Assembly: GCA_037443685.1 (NCBI GenBank)
Contig: JBBINX010000020.1
Location: 1 to 27,885 of the forward strand
DNA length: 27,885 nt
Reading direction: 5' to 3'
Source: JAHJRJ01 sp037443685
GTDB lineage: Bacteria; Bacteroidota; Ignavibacteria; UBA10030; BY39
The notes under the pieces were generated by a model that saw nothing but the letters and a program-made list of their open reading frames with translations, did no database searches and was not told the DNA's origin. Positions 7,608 to 15,643 of this stretch are shown piece after piece. Each line of letters starts with the position of its first letter. The stretch's first letter is position 1. Both the position numbers and the translations under genes were made by a program.

Positions 7608-9662
7608 ATGAGAATCACAAATTATATTAAGTTATTAGTTTTACTCTTCCTTCTCAATTCTCTTTTTGTAAAAGGGCAGGAATCAAAAAAGTATTGGGTT
7701 TATTTTAAGGACAAAGGATTTCCCACTCCACAATCGGGGGGATTGTTAAAAGGTTCTGATATCTACAACAAAGCAATGGCTCAATTAACTCCCAAAGCTA
7801 TCGAGCGTAGAGCAAAAGTTCTCCCCCTTGACCAACTCGTTGATACACAGGATTTACCACTCGATCCATCTTATATTTCTGCAATTCAAAATGCTGGCGG
7901 TGTGCTTCATCAACAAGTACGTTGGATGAATGCAGCAAGTTTTTCTTTAACGGAGGACTTGGTAATTCAGATAAGCTCGCTTCACTTTGTTGATTTTATA
8001 AAGCCTGTTGAAAAATTTATCAGAAAAGATTTACCAACAAGTAATATAAATGAATTGCAAAAGCTCCAATCAATTACTTCATACGATTACGGACCATCTC
8101 AACAGCAATATGCTGTTGTTAAAATACCGGAAGTCCACGACCTCGGAATTGCGGGAGAAGGTGTCTTAGTCGGTATGTTAGATACAGGTTTCAGATGGCG
8201 GGCGCATGAATCGCTCCAAAATTTGAATGTAATAGCCGAACGTGATTTTATAAACAATGATGATACAACTGCAAATCAAACGGGCGACCCTCAGGGACAA
8301 GACTCTCACGGTACGCTCACAATGTCTATTCTCGGTGCTTATCTCCCTGGGAAAATTATTGGGCCAGCTTTTAAATCCAATTTTATACTTGCGAAAACTG
8401 AATACGTTCCTACAGAAACACAAATAGAAGAGGATTGGTGGGCTGCAGGGATAGAATGGATGGAAAGCTGCGGAGTTGATGTAGTGAGCAGCTCGCTCGG
8501 ATATAATATATTCGATAATGGTCAAGGTTATCGTTGGGAAAACGGCGACTTTAATGGTAAAACAGCAGTAACAACGAAAGCTGCAGCACGTGCTGCCAGA
8601 CTTGGTGTTGTTATAGTTACAGCGATAGGTAATGAAAATAATGGGAATGGAGTGCGAGGAACTTTATTATGTCCTGCAGATGCCGATAGTATCCTGTCGG
8701 TCGGGGCAATAACGATTTCAGGTTCACTAGCTAATTTTAGCTCTACTGGTCCAACAAATGACGGAAGAATTAAACCTGACGTTGTAGCACCTGGTGTTAA
8801 TATTTATAGCGCTGTGATACCGGGTCCCGCATCGTATTCATATACTCAAGGAACATCCGCATCAACTCCGATTACTGCTGGTATTGCAGCTCTTTTGCTA
8901 TCGGCTCGACCAGAGTTGACTCCCATACAAGTTCACGATGCAATCCGTAATACTGCCGATAGGGTAGAGGTTTCCCGCTTCCCGAATCATCCAAATAATT
9001 TCGTTGGATGGGGAAGAGCTAACGCATTAAAGGCACTTTCATACCCGTCTGCACATCGAAGCGGAAATATTACAAGCATTGAAACATTTGTCAATAATCC
9101 AACGGGTATCTTAACTAACTCATTAAAAATCATTTATACAGTTAGCACAACATCCTTTGATACCTTACCTTTATTGAAGTTCGATGGATACCCCACAAGA
9201 ACGATTGGTAGGTATAGAGCGAATTTACATTTACTGGACATTGGCTCATTAATCTATTTCTATATAGTGGGGATAGATTCAAATTATAGTTCATTCCGTT
9301 TACCGGAAGATACTTCCAAAATTTACACTCACGTTATTGGTTCTTCGCGAGTTATGCTTGATTCACAAATTCTACATACAGTACCTACGAAATACTTACT
9401 TTCTCAGAATTATCCAAATCCTTTTAATGTCGGTACAACAATTAAATTTGAATCTCCACATAAAGTGGAAGGTCTCTTAGAGATATACAATATATTGGGT
9501 CAACGAATTGGTTCTTTTGATATAAAAATAGTTGTCGGTCAAAATTATTTTTTTTGGGACGGTAAAAATGATAATGGTTATGATTCTCCTAGTGGAGTAT
9601 ATTTTTACCGTGTCCGTATCAAAGAATTCCTTGCCGATAAAAAAATGCTCCTTTTGCGTTAG
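7608..9662 (+). CDS. Subtilisin-like S8 serine protease with T9SS sorting domain
   Basis: A 684-residue secreted protease. A signal peptide (about 1-24, ending VKGQ) is followed by a propeptide-like region (about 27-140). The catalytic domain shows the triad Asp192 (MLDTGF), His234 (DSHGT) and Ser417 (GTSASTP), and Asn342 (AIGNENN) is the likely oxyanion residue. A beta-rich linker leads to a type A T9SS sorting domain at about 598-684 (NYPNPFN...IYNILGQ...WDG...SGVYFYR...KMLLLR). It should be exported by Sec, then moved across the outer membrane by T9SS and either anchored or released. The start has no visible Shine-Dalgarno site. It ends 5 bp before the VWA gene, so the two are probably co-transcribed. 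Substrates are unknown; all catalytic residues are present. Confidence 0.93.
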   Translation: MRITNYIKLLVLLFLLNSLFVKGQESKKYWVYFKDKGFPTPQSGGLLKGSDIYNKAMAQLTPKAIERRAKVLPLDQLVDTQDLPLDPSYISAIQNAGGVLHQQVRWMNAASFSLTEDLVIQISSLHFVDFIKPVEKFIRKDLPTSNINELQKLQSITSYDYGPSQQQYAVVKIPEVHDLGIAGEGVLVGMLDTGFRWRAHESLQNLNVIAERDFINNDDTTANQTGDPQGQDSHGTLTMSILGAYLPGKIIGPAFKSNFILAKTEYVPTETQIEEDWWAAGIEWMESCGVDVVSSSLGYNIFDNGQGYRWENGDFNGKTAVTTKAAARAARLGVVIVTAIGNENNGNGVRGTLLCPADADSILSVGAITISGSLANFSSTGPTNDGRIKPDVVAPGVNIYSAVIPGPASYSYTQGTSASTPITAGIAALLLSARPELTPIQVHDAIRNTADRVEVSRFPNHPNNFVGWGRANALKALSYPSAHRSGNITSIETFVNNPTGILTNSLKIIYTVSTTSFDTLPLLKFDGYPTRTIGRYRANLHLLDIGSLIYFYIVGIDSNYSSFRLPEDTSKIYTHVIGSSRVMLDSQILHTVPTKYLLSQNYPNPFNVGTTIKFESPHKVEGLLEIYNILGQRIGSFDIKIVVGQNYFFWDGKNDNGYDSPSGVYFYRVRIKEFLADKKMLLLR

Positions 9663-9667
9663 AATTT

Positions 9668-11836
9668 ATGATTCTATCTTTTATCTCAATATCTCTTAGC
9701 GGCAGTGTTTGGCTGTTTCTGCTCTTTGCTTTATTCTCTTTGCTATTAGCTCTTTTTTTTTATAGATACACTGTCCCACAGATTACACATACCCAAAAAT
9801 TTTTTCTCTCAGTCATTAGATCATCCGTATTAATGATCTTAATATTAATAATCTTCGAACCGATATTAAGTCTGATACGTACTGAAACAAAAAATCCTTC
9901 TGTCGCTGTTTTAATCGATGATTCCCGCAGTATGAGTATTCGCGATGGAGCTGGCTCTGACGTTGAAAACTTGAAAAAGTTTGTTGCTGCAAAATCTTTA
10001 GAAAAAACCTTAACGGGAATAGGTGTAAAATATTATTCATTTTCTACTTCCTTAACGAGCTTTGAAAACTTTTCTTCCGATTCTCTGAAATTTTCAGGAG
10101 AAATAACAGACATTTCTTCGGCATTGAATCAATTGAAAGACAAGATACGCATCCAAAACCATCAAGCAGTAGTAATGATTTCCGACGGTAATTATAATGT
10201 TGGGAAAAACCCGGTTTACGCCGCTGAGAATTTAGGTATCCCCGTTTATACTATCGGTGTAGGTGACCCTGTTGAACGGAAAGATGTCATGATATCACAA
10301 ATTCAAACAAATAACATCGCTTATGTCGATTCTCGTGTACCTGTGGATGTCACTATACGATGGTTTGCGGGCAGCAATGAGAATGTTGAGGTACAATTAA
10401 GTGAAGGGACACATATCATTGATAAGAAAATAGTAACGCTAACAGAAGGTTCAAGAGAAAGTCGTCTGCGTATGTTTTATGAACCGAAGGAAGAAGGAAC
10501 GAAAAAGCTGACTGTAATAGTGTCGAAAATTAAGGACGAACTAACTGAGAAAAATAATTTCCAATCGGTTTTTGTAAAAGTACTTAAAAGTAAGTTGCAA
10601 GCTTTGATAATTGCTGGAGCACCTTCGGCAGATGTTGCAGCAGTTCGTCAAACATTATTAGAAGACCAATTCTTCCACACGACAACGCTTATCCAGAAAA
10701 ATGCAAATGCGTTTTACGAAAGAAAACTAACCCGAAGTTTACTCGATAGTTCAGATTGTATTGTGTTGATAGGTTATCCTAATCAAGCATCGAGTTATGA
10801 AACTTTGGAGCTTCTTAAAGACGTGGTCAATTCACAAAGAATACCGATACTTTTTATAGCCGCTAACAACATCGATTACAATAAATTGAATATAATTGAT
10901 TCATTCTTACCGTTTTCGTGGTCTTCAGTGAGTGGCAGAGAAATGTTTGTGTTTCCTCAGATACACGATAAAATGAAAACGCATCCGCTAATAAATTTAG
11001 ATGGTGGAACTCCAGTAGAAGTATGGCAACAACTTCCCCCAATATACAAAACAGCGACATCATACCGGACAAAACCTGAATCAGAAATGCTTGCAAGCAT
11101 TAGATTAGAAACTATACAAATTAACGAACCTCTTATTACTATCAGAAATATCAATCGTCAAAAAACTTTGGCGCTAACCGCTTATGGAATTTGGCGATGG
11201 AGGTTGCTTTCTGCAGGTAATGTTCAGGCTGAGAAACTTCTCCATTTATTTTTAACGAATTCTGTTCGTTGGCTTACGACTAAAGAAGACGAGAAAAATC
11301 TGAAGGTGATACCGATAAAAGAAACATTCACAACCGCCGACGCAGTAGAATTTACAGGACAGGTGTACGATGAACAATATCGCCAAGTTAACGGCGCAGA
11401 TGTAAAAGTAAATATATCTTCAGATCAGGAAAAATATGAAATACTGTTGAACGGTATTGGAAGTGGACGATATGAAGGAAGTATCGGCTCGATTCCGGAA
11501 GCTGATTACTATTATTCTGCAAGCGCAGTTAAGGACGGAAGAACTATCGGAGAAGACAAGGGAAAATTTTCGGTTGGTAAAATCAACATTGAATTTTTCG
11601 ATACTCGAATGAACAAGCAAATCCTCGAGCAGATAGCATATAAAACAGGTGGTAGTTACGCTGACATTGCTGAAAACAGCTCATTAATAAATTCTATAGC
11701 TTCAAATAAATTTACTTCTCAAGAAATTGTAAACGTGAAAGAATACGAGTTGTGGAATTGGGAGTATATTGCAATCATATTAATTATATTGTTTAGCTTA
11801 GAGTGGTTTATCAGAAAAAAAAGCGGGATGGTGTAA
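9668..11836 (+). CDS. Membrane-anchored VWA-domain protein
   Basis: A 722-residue protein with two N-terminal membrane helices (about 12-32 and 44-65), a von Willebrand factor A domain and a long extracytoplasmic region. It ends in one C-terminal helix (about 695-713) and a short basic tail (RKKSGMV). The MIDAS metal site is intact at its first motif (Asp84, Ser86, Ser88 in DDSRS), and a second acidic motif is visible in VVMISDGNYN. The architecture resembles Bat-type and MoxR-associated VWA proteins with a glutamine-amidotransferase-like middle (LQALIIAGAPSADVAAVRQ). Together with the MoxR ATPase upstream it suggests a MoxR-VWA pair for assembling or activating an envelope complex. That functional link is inference. 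It lies 5 bp after the subtilase. Confidence 0.85.
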   Translation: MILSFISISLSGSVWLFLLFALFSLLLALFFYRYTVPQITHTQKFFLSVIRSSVLMILILIIFEPILSLIRTETKNPSVAVLIDDSRSMSIRDGAGSDVENLKKFVAAKSLEKTLTGIGVKYYSFSTSLTSFENFSSDSLKFSGEITDISSALNQLKDKIRIQNHQAVVMISDGNYNVGKNPVYAAENLGIPVYTIGVGDPVERKDVMISQIQTNNIAYVDSRVPVDVTIRWFAGSNENVEVQLSEGTHIIDKKIVTLTEGSRESRLRMFYEPKEEGTKKLTVIVSKIKDELTEKNNFQSVFVKVLKSKLQALIIAGAPSADVAAVRQTLLEDQFFHTTTLIQKNANAFYERKLTRSLLDSSDCIVLIGYPNQASSYETLELLKDVVNSQRIPILFIAANNIDYNKLNIIDSFLPFSWSSVSGREMFVFPQIHDKMKTHPLINLDGGTPVEVWQQLPPIYKTATSYRTKPESEMLASIRLETIQINEPLITIRNINRQKTLALTAYGIWRWRLLSAGNVQAEKLLHLFLTNSVRWLTTKEDEKNLKVIPIKETFTTADAVEFTGQVYDEQYRQVNGADVKVNISSDQEKYEILLNGIGSGRYEGSIGSIPEADYYYSASAVKDGRTIGEDKGKFSVGKINIEFFDTRMNKQILEQIAYKTGGSYADIAENSSLINSIASNKFTSQEIVNVKEYELWNWEYIAIILIILFSLEWFIRKKSGMV

Positions 11837-11837
11837 T

Positions 11838-11871
11838 AAAAAAAAGCCCCCATAAGTTAATATGGAGGCTT
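11838..11871 (-). terminator. Intrinsic terminator of rpsT
   Basis: AAGCC-C-CCAT (11844-11853) pairs with ATGG-A-GGCTT (11862-11871), with one mismatch and an 8-nt loop. Read on the minus strand, the hairpin follows the rpsT stop by 24 nt and is followed by a run of eight or more T (complement of the A-run at about 11838-11845). It abuts the end of the convergent VWA gene. On the plus strand no T-run follows, so it mainly serves rpsT. Confidence 0.75.
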
Positions 11872-11895
11872 GAATTCAAGTTTGCATCAAAAATT

Positions 11896-12150
11896 TTATT
11901 GAAGTTTATTCACAAGCTTCATTAAAGCAGACTTTTGATTTGCGGCTTTATTCCTGTGTATAATTCCTTTTGCTGCGAATTGGTCAAGCAGTTTTATGAC
12001 TTTAGTTAAAGCTATTGTTGCCTTTGCCTTTTCCTTTTCGTTACGGACTTTTTTTATAGCGGTTTTCATCTTTGCGAGCGCGCTACGATTGCGTAAATTT
12101 CGTTTTTTTGCTTGCCGGGCTGCTTTCTCAGCAGATGCATGTTGTGCCAT
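11896..12150 (-). CDS. rpsT: 30S ribosomal protein S20
   Basis: An 84-residue, very basic protein with the S20 pattern: MAQHASAEKAARQAKKRNLRN at the N terminus, a helical middle with AKMKTAIKKV, and IHRNKAANQKSALMKLVNKL at the C terminus. It binds 16S rRNA during 30S assembly. The start is ATG 12150 rather than the in-frame TTG at 12153, because AGGAG lies 5 nt upstream of the ATG (2 nt from the TTG). This is one of the clearest Shine-Dalgarno sites in the window. It is a single-gene unit with its own promoter and terminator. Confidence 0.95.
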   Translation of the reverse strand: MAQHASAEKAARQAKKRNLRNRSALAKMKTAIKKVRNEKEKAKATIALTKVIKLLDQFAAKGIIHRNKAANQKSALMKLVNKLQ

Positions 12151-12193
12151 CAAATCTCCTATATATTCAATAATTGCTTAATTAACTGGCGTT

Positions 12194-12222
12194 AAAATAG
12201 CAAAAATGTTATTAAAAAACAA
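12194..12222 (-). promoter_or_regulatory. Candidate rpsT promoter
   Basis: On the minus strand, TTGTTT (complement of 12217-12222), a 17-bp spacer and TATTTT (complement of 12194-12199) stand about 44 bp before the rpsT start. The region is AT-rich, so chance matches are possible. Confidence 0.38.
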
Positions 12223-12285
12223 ATTTGCATTTTATGATATTAAATTATAAATTTAAACAAAAGTATTTGTAGTTCTTTGTTAAAG

Positions 12286-12381
12286 AATTTTCAGGGGTGT
12301 CCATCCCAATCTTTATTTGCGGATGTGGCTGAGATGATACCCTCATAACCTGATCTGGATAATGCCAGCGTAGGGAATATT
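12286..12381 (+). promoter_or_regulatory. TPP riboswitch (THI element)
   Basis: The conserved THI-box blocks are all present and in order: CAGGGGTG (12292-12299), CTGAGA (12329-12334), ACCC (12339-12342), ACCTGATCTGGATAATGCC (12348-12366) and AGCGTAGGGA (12367-12376). P1 can form between about 12286-12292 and 12375-12381. P3 is visible as CATCC/GGATG (12302-12306 with 12321-12325). It binds thiamine pyrophosphate and sits 101 bp before a TonB-receptor gene followed by thiamine pyrophosphokinase. A possible promoter lies upstream (TTGCAT at 12225-12230, TATAAA at 12246-12251, short 15-bp spacer). Confidence 0.97.
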
Positions 12382-12392
12382 AACGATTATAT

Positions 12393-12452
12393 AATCGCCG
12401 TTTTTCTGATTCCTCATACACTGTTAAGGGTCAGGGAAACGGCGATTTTGTT
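12393..12452 (+). terminator. Riboswitch expression-platform terminator
   Basis: An 11-bp perfect stem, AATCGCCGTTT (12393-12403) with AAACGGCGATT (12437-12447), followed by a T-rich run (TTGTTTTTA). Inner pairings (CTGA 12406-12409 with TCAG 12431-12434) extend it. It lies just after the TPP aptamer and before the receptor ATG, so TPP binding most likely favours termination and shuts the operon off when thiamine pyrophosphate is plentiful. Confidence 0.9.
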
Positions 12453-12481
12453 TTTATGTTCAACAATAAAGGTAATCTAAA

Positions 12482-14986
12482 ATGAAAAAAATAATCATAC
12501 TTTTAACGATATGTATTAACACGACTCTAGCGCAGCAATATGGAAGTATTAAAGGTGTAGTTTTAAATAAAGAAAATAATGAAACCTTAGCTGGTGCAAC
12601 TGTTTTAATAGAAGGAACTCAAATAGGAACAAGCAGTACGCAAGATGGACAGTTTGTGATAAATAATTTGATTGTAGGCGAATACACTCTCAGTGCGAGT
12701 TTTGTTGGTTTTAATGTTCAGAAAAAGAAAATTCAAGTGAGGTCAGATGAAACAATCCGTCTGAATTTTGTTTTAACGCCAACAGTACTGAATGGGCAAG
12801 AAGTAATCATAACTGCCACAAGAGCAAAAGAGCGGGAAACTCCCGTAGCTTTTACAAATTTGACTCGAGATGATATCGATGCAAAATATTGGGCACAGGA
12901 TATTCCCATGCTGTTGAATGAACTACCGAATGTTTACTCATACTCCGATAATGGAAACAGTATTGGATATTCGTACATGAAGATTCGTGGATTCGACCAA
13001 CGCAGAATCGGAGTTATGATAAACGGTATCCCATTAAATGATGCCGAGTCGCATGAGGTGTTCTGGGTTGACTTACCCGATTTTGTGTCGAGTACCGAAG
13101 ATATACAGGTTCAGCGTGGGGTCGGTAATTCGCTCTACGGAGCGTCCGCTTTTGGCGGTTCAGTAAATTTGATTACAACCGGAACTTATTTTTTACCGCA
13201 AGTGGAATTGAACACTGGATACGGGTCGTTTAATACTAAAAAATTCTCACTCTCTGCAAACTCCGGAATGGTTAATAACACATACAACATTTATGGGCGC
13301 TTCTCAAGAATCGAAACCGATGGATACCGCAAACCATCTTGGTCAAAACTCTGGTCTTATTTCTTCGGAATGTCCAGATTCGATGAAAATATGGTGACGA
13401 AGATAAATATTTTTGGTGGACCCGAACAAAGTTATCTATCTTACCGGGGAGTCACGCGTGATTATTTAGATGGAAAAATTAGTGGCAATTTGAAAGAAGA
13501 CAGACGAATTAATCCTTTCCAGTACCCGAACGAAATAGATAACTTTTATCAGCCACACTTCCAACTGATTAATGACTGGCAAGTATCAAATGATGTGAGA
13601 TTAGAAAATACACTATTCACTTTTTTGGGTAAGGGTGATTATACTCAATTTCGCTCAAAGCGTGATGTCCGAGAATACAACATACCCCGTTTTATTATAA
13701 AAGATTCTACCATTGTACCCGCAGGTTATTATCGAAATGTTGATAATGATGCTGTGCGTGATTCATTTCAAGTTAGATTTTTAGATATGGTTAGAAAACG
13801 CTCTGTAAATGATATCGACTTTGGATGGCAGCCGCGAATGAGCTGGAAGCACGCGAATGGTGAGATTGTGGCTGGCGGAGAATACCGATACCATAAAGGA
13901 CATCATTACGGAGAAGTCATTTGGGCGAATCTTTTACCATCAAATATAAAACCCGACTGGAGATACTACGATTATGTTGTACCGAAAACTTCGGTCACAG
14001 CTTATATCCACAAATTGTACAAATTGACTCCTGAATTATCGTTGATGGGCGATTTACAAGTTCGTTACCACAACATAAAACTTATCAACGAAAAAAGATA
14101 CAAAGTCGATCTTGATAGAAAATACTCTTTTATAACACCAAGGGCAGGAGCAAATTACAACTTCACAGAAAATATAAACGCATTTGTAAATGTATCGATG
14201 GCGAAACGTGAACCTGCCTTCAAAGATATTTATAACCCACAGGATTATTGGATAGGTCCGGAAAACTTGCCAAAGAATTTTATTAAAAATGGAGATGTGT
14301 ATACTTATATTGGAAAAGAAATAAAGCCGGAACGTTTGTTGAATTCTGAAATTGGTGGTGGATATAAGACAGAAAATTTTATCATAAAATTAAATTTATA
14401 TTGGATGGATTTCCGAAATGAAATAATTCCGACGGGGCAGATTGATGACAATGGAGTTCCGATATCCGGGAATGCTGAGAAAACTGTACATAGAGGCACT
14501 GAATTAACGGCAAGTTTGAGATTGTTAGATTATTTAAGATTTGATGGTAACTTTTCAATCAATGACGATAGATTCGTCCAACACACAGAGTATATCGTAA
14601 ATTGGGGAACAACTCCTCCTACTGTAATTCCTGTAGTATACGATAACAAACGTTTAGGAGGTTTTCCAAAATATATATCTAACATAAGAATATCGTTCAT
14701 TATTAGAGGTATTTTGGCTTCTTTGCATTTACAAAGTGTAGGCAGGATTTATCTCGATAACACAGAAAGCAACGATCGATCTATTTCACCATATACTATC
14801 ATTAATGGAAATTTATCCTACAAATATGAGAAAATGATCGGAAACACCGATGTTGAGTTTAGTTTAATAGGAAATAATTTGTTGGATCGACTGTATGAAT
14901 CTAGTGGTTATGTAGAAGATGGCACTCCGTATTGGATTCCTGCGGCTGGACGGAATTTATACTTTCAATTACGAATGGTATTCTAA
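12482..14986 (+). CDS. TonB-dependent outer-membrane receptor, probably for thiamine
   Basis: An 834-residue outer-membrane receptor. It has a signal peptide (about 1-18, ending TLAQ) and a carboxypeptidase-regulatory-like beta domain (about 22-105, GSIKGVVLNKENNETLAGATV). The plug domain follows (about 115-235, with EVIITATRAKERETP, KIRGFDQRRIGVMINGIPLND and SLYGASAFGGSVNL), then a 22-strand-type barrel ending in the aromatic C terminus (NLYFQLRMVF). AAAGG at 12468-12472 lies 9 nt before the ATG. The upstream TPP riboswitch and downstream thiamine pyrophosphokinase point to uptake of thiamine or a phosphorylated or precursor form. Thiamine-regulated receptors of this kind (Omr1) have been described by comparative genomics in Bacteroidetes. 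The ligand itself is inferred from context only. Confidence 0.9.
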   Translation: MKKIIILLTICINTTLAQQYGSIKGVVLNKENNETLAGATVLIEGTQIGTSSTQDGQFVINNLIVGEYTLSASFVGFNVQKKKIQVRSDETIRLNFVLTPTVLNGQEVIITATRAKERETPVAFTNLTRDDIDAKYWAQDIPMLLNELPNVYSYSDNGNSIGYSYMKIRGFDQRRIGVMINGIPLNDAESHEVFWVDLPDFVSSTEDIQVQRGVGNSLYGASAFGGSVNLITTGTYFLPQVELNTGYGSFNTKKFSLSANSGMVNNTYNIYGRFSRIETDGYRKPSWSKLWSYFFGMSRFDENMVTKINIFGGPEQSYLSYRGVTRDYLDGKISGNLKEDRRINPFQYPNEIDNFYQPHFQLINDWQVSNDVRLENTLFTFLGKGDYTQFRSKRDVREYNIPRFIIKDSTIVPAGYYRNVDNDAVRDSFQVRFLDMVRKRSVNDIDFGWQPRMSWKHANGEIVAGGEYRYHKGHHYGEVIWANLLPSNIKPDWRYYDYVVPKTSVTAYIHKLYKLTPELSLMGDLQVRYHNIKLINEKRYKVDLDRKYSFITPRAGANYNFTENINAFVNVSMAKREPAFKDIYNPQDYWIGPENLPKNFIKNGDVYTYIGKEIKPERLLNSEIGGGYKTENFIIKLNLYWMDFRNEIIPTGQIDDNGVPISGNAEKTVHRGTELTASLRLLDYLRFDGNFSINDDRFVQHTEYIVNWGTTPPTVIPVVYDNKRLGGFPKYISNIRISFIIRGILASLHLQSVGRIYLDNTESNDRSISPYTIINGNLSYKYEKMIGNTDVEFSLIGNNLLDRLYESSGYVEDGTPYWIPAAGRNLYFQLRMVF

Positions 14987-14987
14987 T

Positions 14988-15635
14988 ATGCACGCACTTA
15001 TAATAGCTAATGGTTTATTACCATCTCTTGAAATTGTTAATGTATTAGTAAATTATGCTGACATTATTGTCTGTGCTGATGGAGGTGCAAATTATGCACG
15101 TTCTTTTGGTATTAAACCAGAAGTAATCATCGGCGATTTCGATTCTATTAGCATATCCACAAAAGAATATTTTAAAGATGTTAAGCACATAGTGATCACA
15201 GAACAGAATTCGACTGATTTAGAAAAAGCTATCTCGTTTTGTATTTATAAAAATATAACTTCTGTTGATATAGTTGGGTCTTTCGGTTATAGGATTGACC
15301 ATACAGCAGAAAACCTTGGTTGTTTTAAGAAATTTGGGAAACAAGTCCAAATCAGAATGCTCGACTCAGTGGGTGCACTTACAATGATTCAGAAAGAAAT
15401 TCAAATAGAAATGGTTGTGGCCGAAAAACTTTCTCTAATTCCGCTGGAAAGATGTACCGGTGTTACAACTAAAAATTTGAAGTATGAATTAGATAATGAA
15501 ATTCTCGAGCTTGGTGTTCGAGGTGGAATTAGCAACGAAGCAATATCATCGCAGGTTTCCATACGTGTCGAAAGTGGAACGCTCCTCCTTTACAGATTTT
15601 ATGAAGCAGATAGCTATAAGAATAAATGGCGATAA
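14988..15635 (+). CDS. thiN: Thiamine pyrophosphokinase
   Basis: A 215-residue cytoplasmic enzyme that transfers pyrophosphate from ATP to thiamine, giving TPP. Family motifs are clear: CADGGANYA near the N terminus, IGDFDS (nucleotide/metal site), STDLEKAI, and GSFGYRIDHT. The C-terminal thiamine-binding beta domain carries SLIPLERCTGVTTKNLKYEL and GGISNEA. ATG 14988 starts one base after the receptor stop (TAATATG), so translation is coupled; an upstream in-frame extension to 14919 would lie inside the receptor gene and is not needed. It sits in a TPP-riboswitch operon, which matches its salvage role. Length is normal for the family. Confidence 0.95.
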   Translation: MHALIIANGLLPSLEIVNVLVNYADIIVCADGGANYARSFGIKPEVIIGDFDSISISTKEYFKDVKHIVITEQNSTDLEKAISFCIYKNITSVDIVGSFGYRIDHTAENLGCFKKFGKQVQIRMLDSVGALTMIQKEIQIEMVVAEKLSLIPLERCTGVTTKNLKYELDNEILELGVRGGISNEAISSQVSIRVESGTLLLYRFYEADSYKNKWR

Positions 15636-15643
15636 ATTAATAT

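Noticed and set aside
14919..14987. Upstream extension of thiamine pyrophosphokinase
   Set aside because: It lies within the receptor gene; ATG 14988 gives the normal family N terminus with one-base spacing to the receptor stop.
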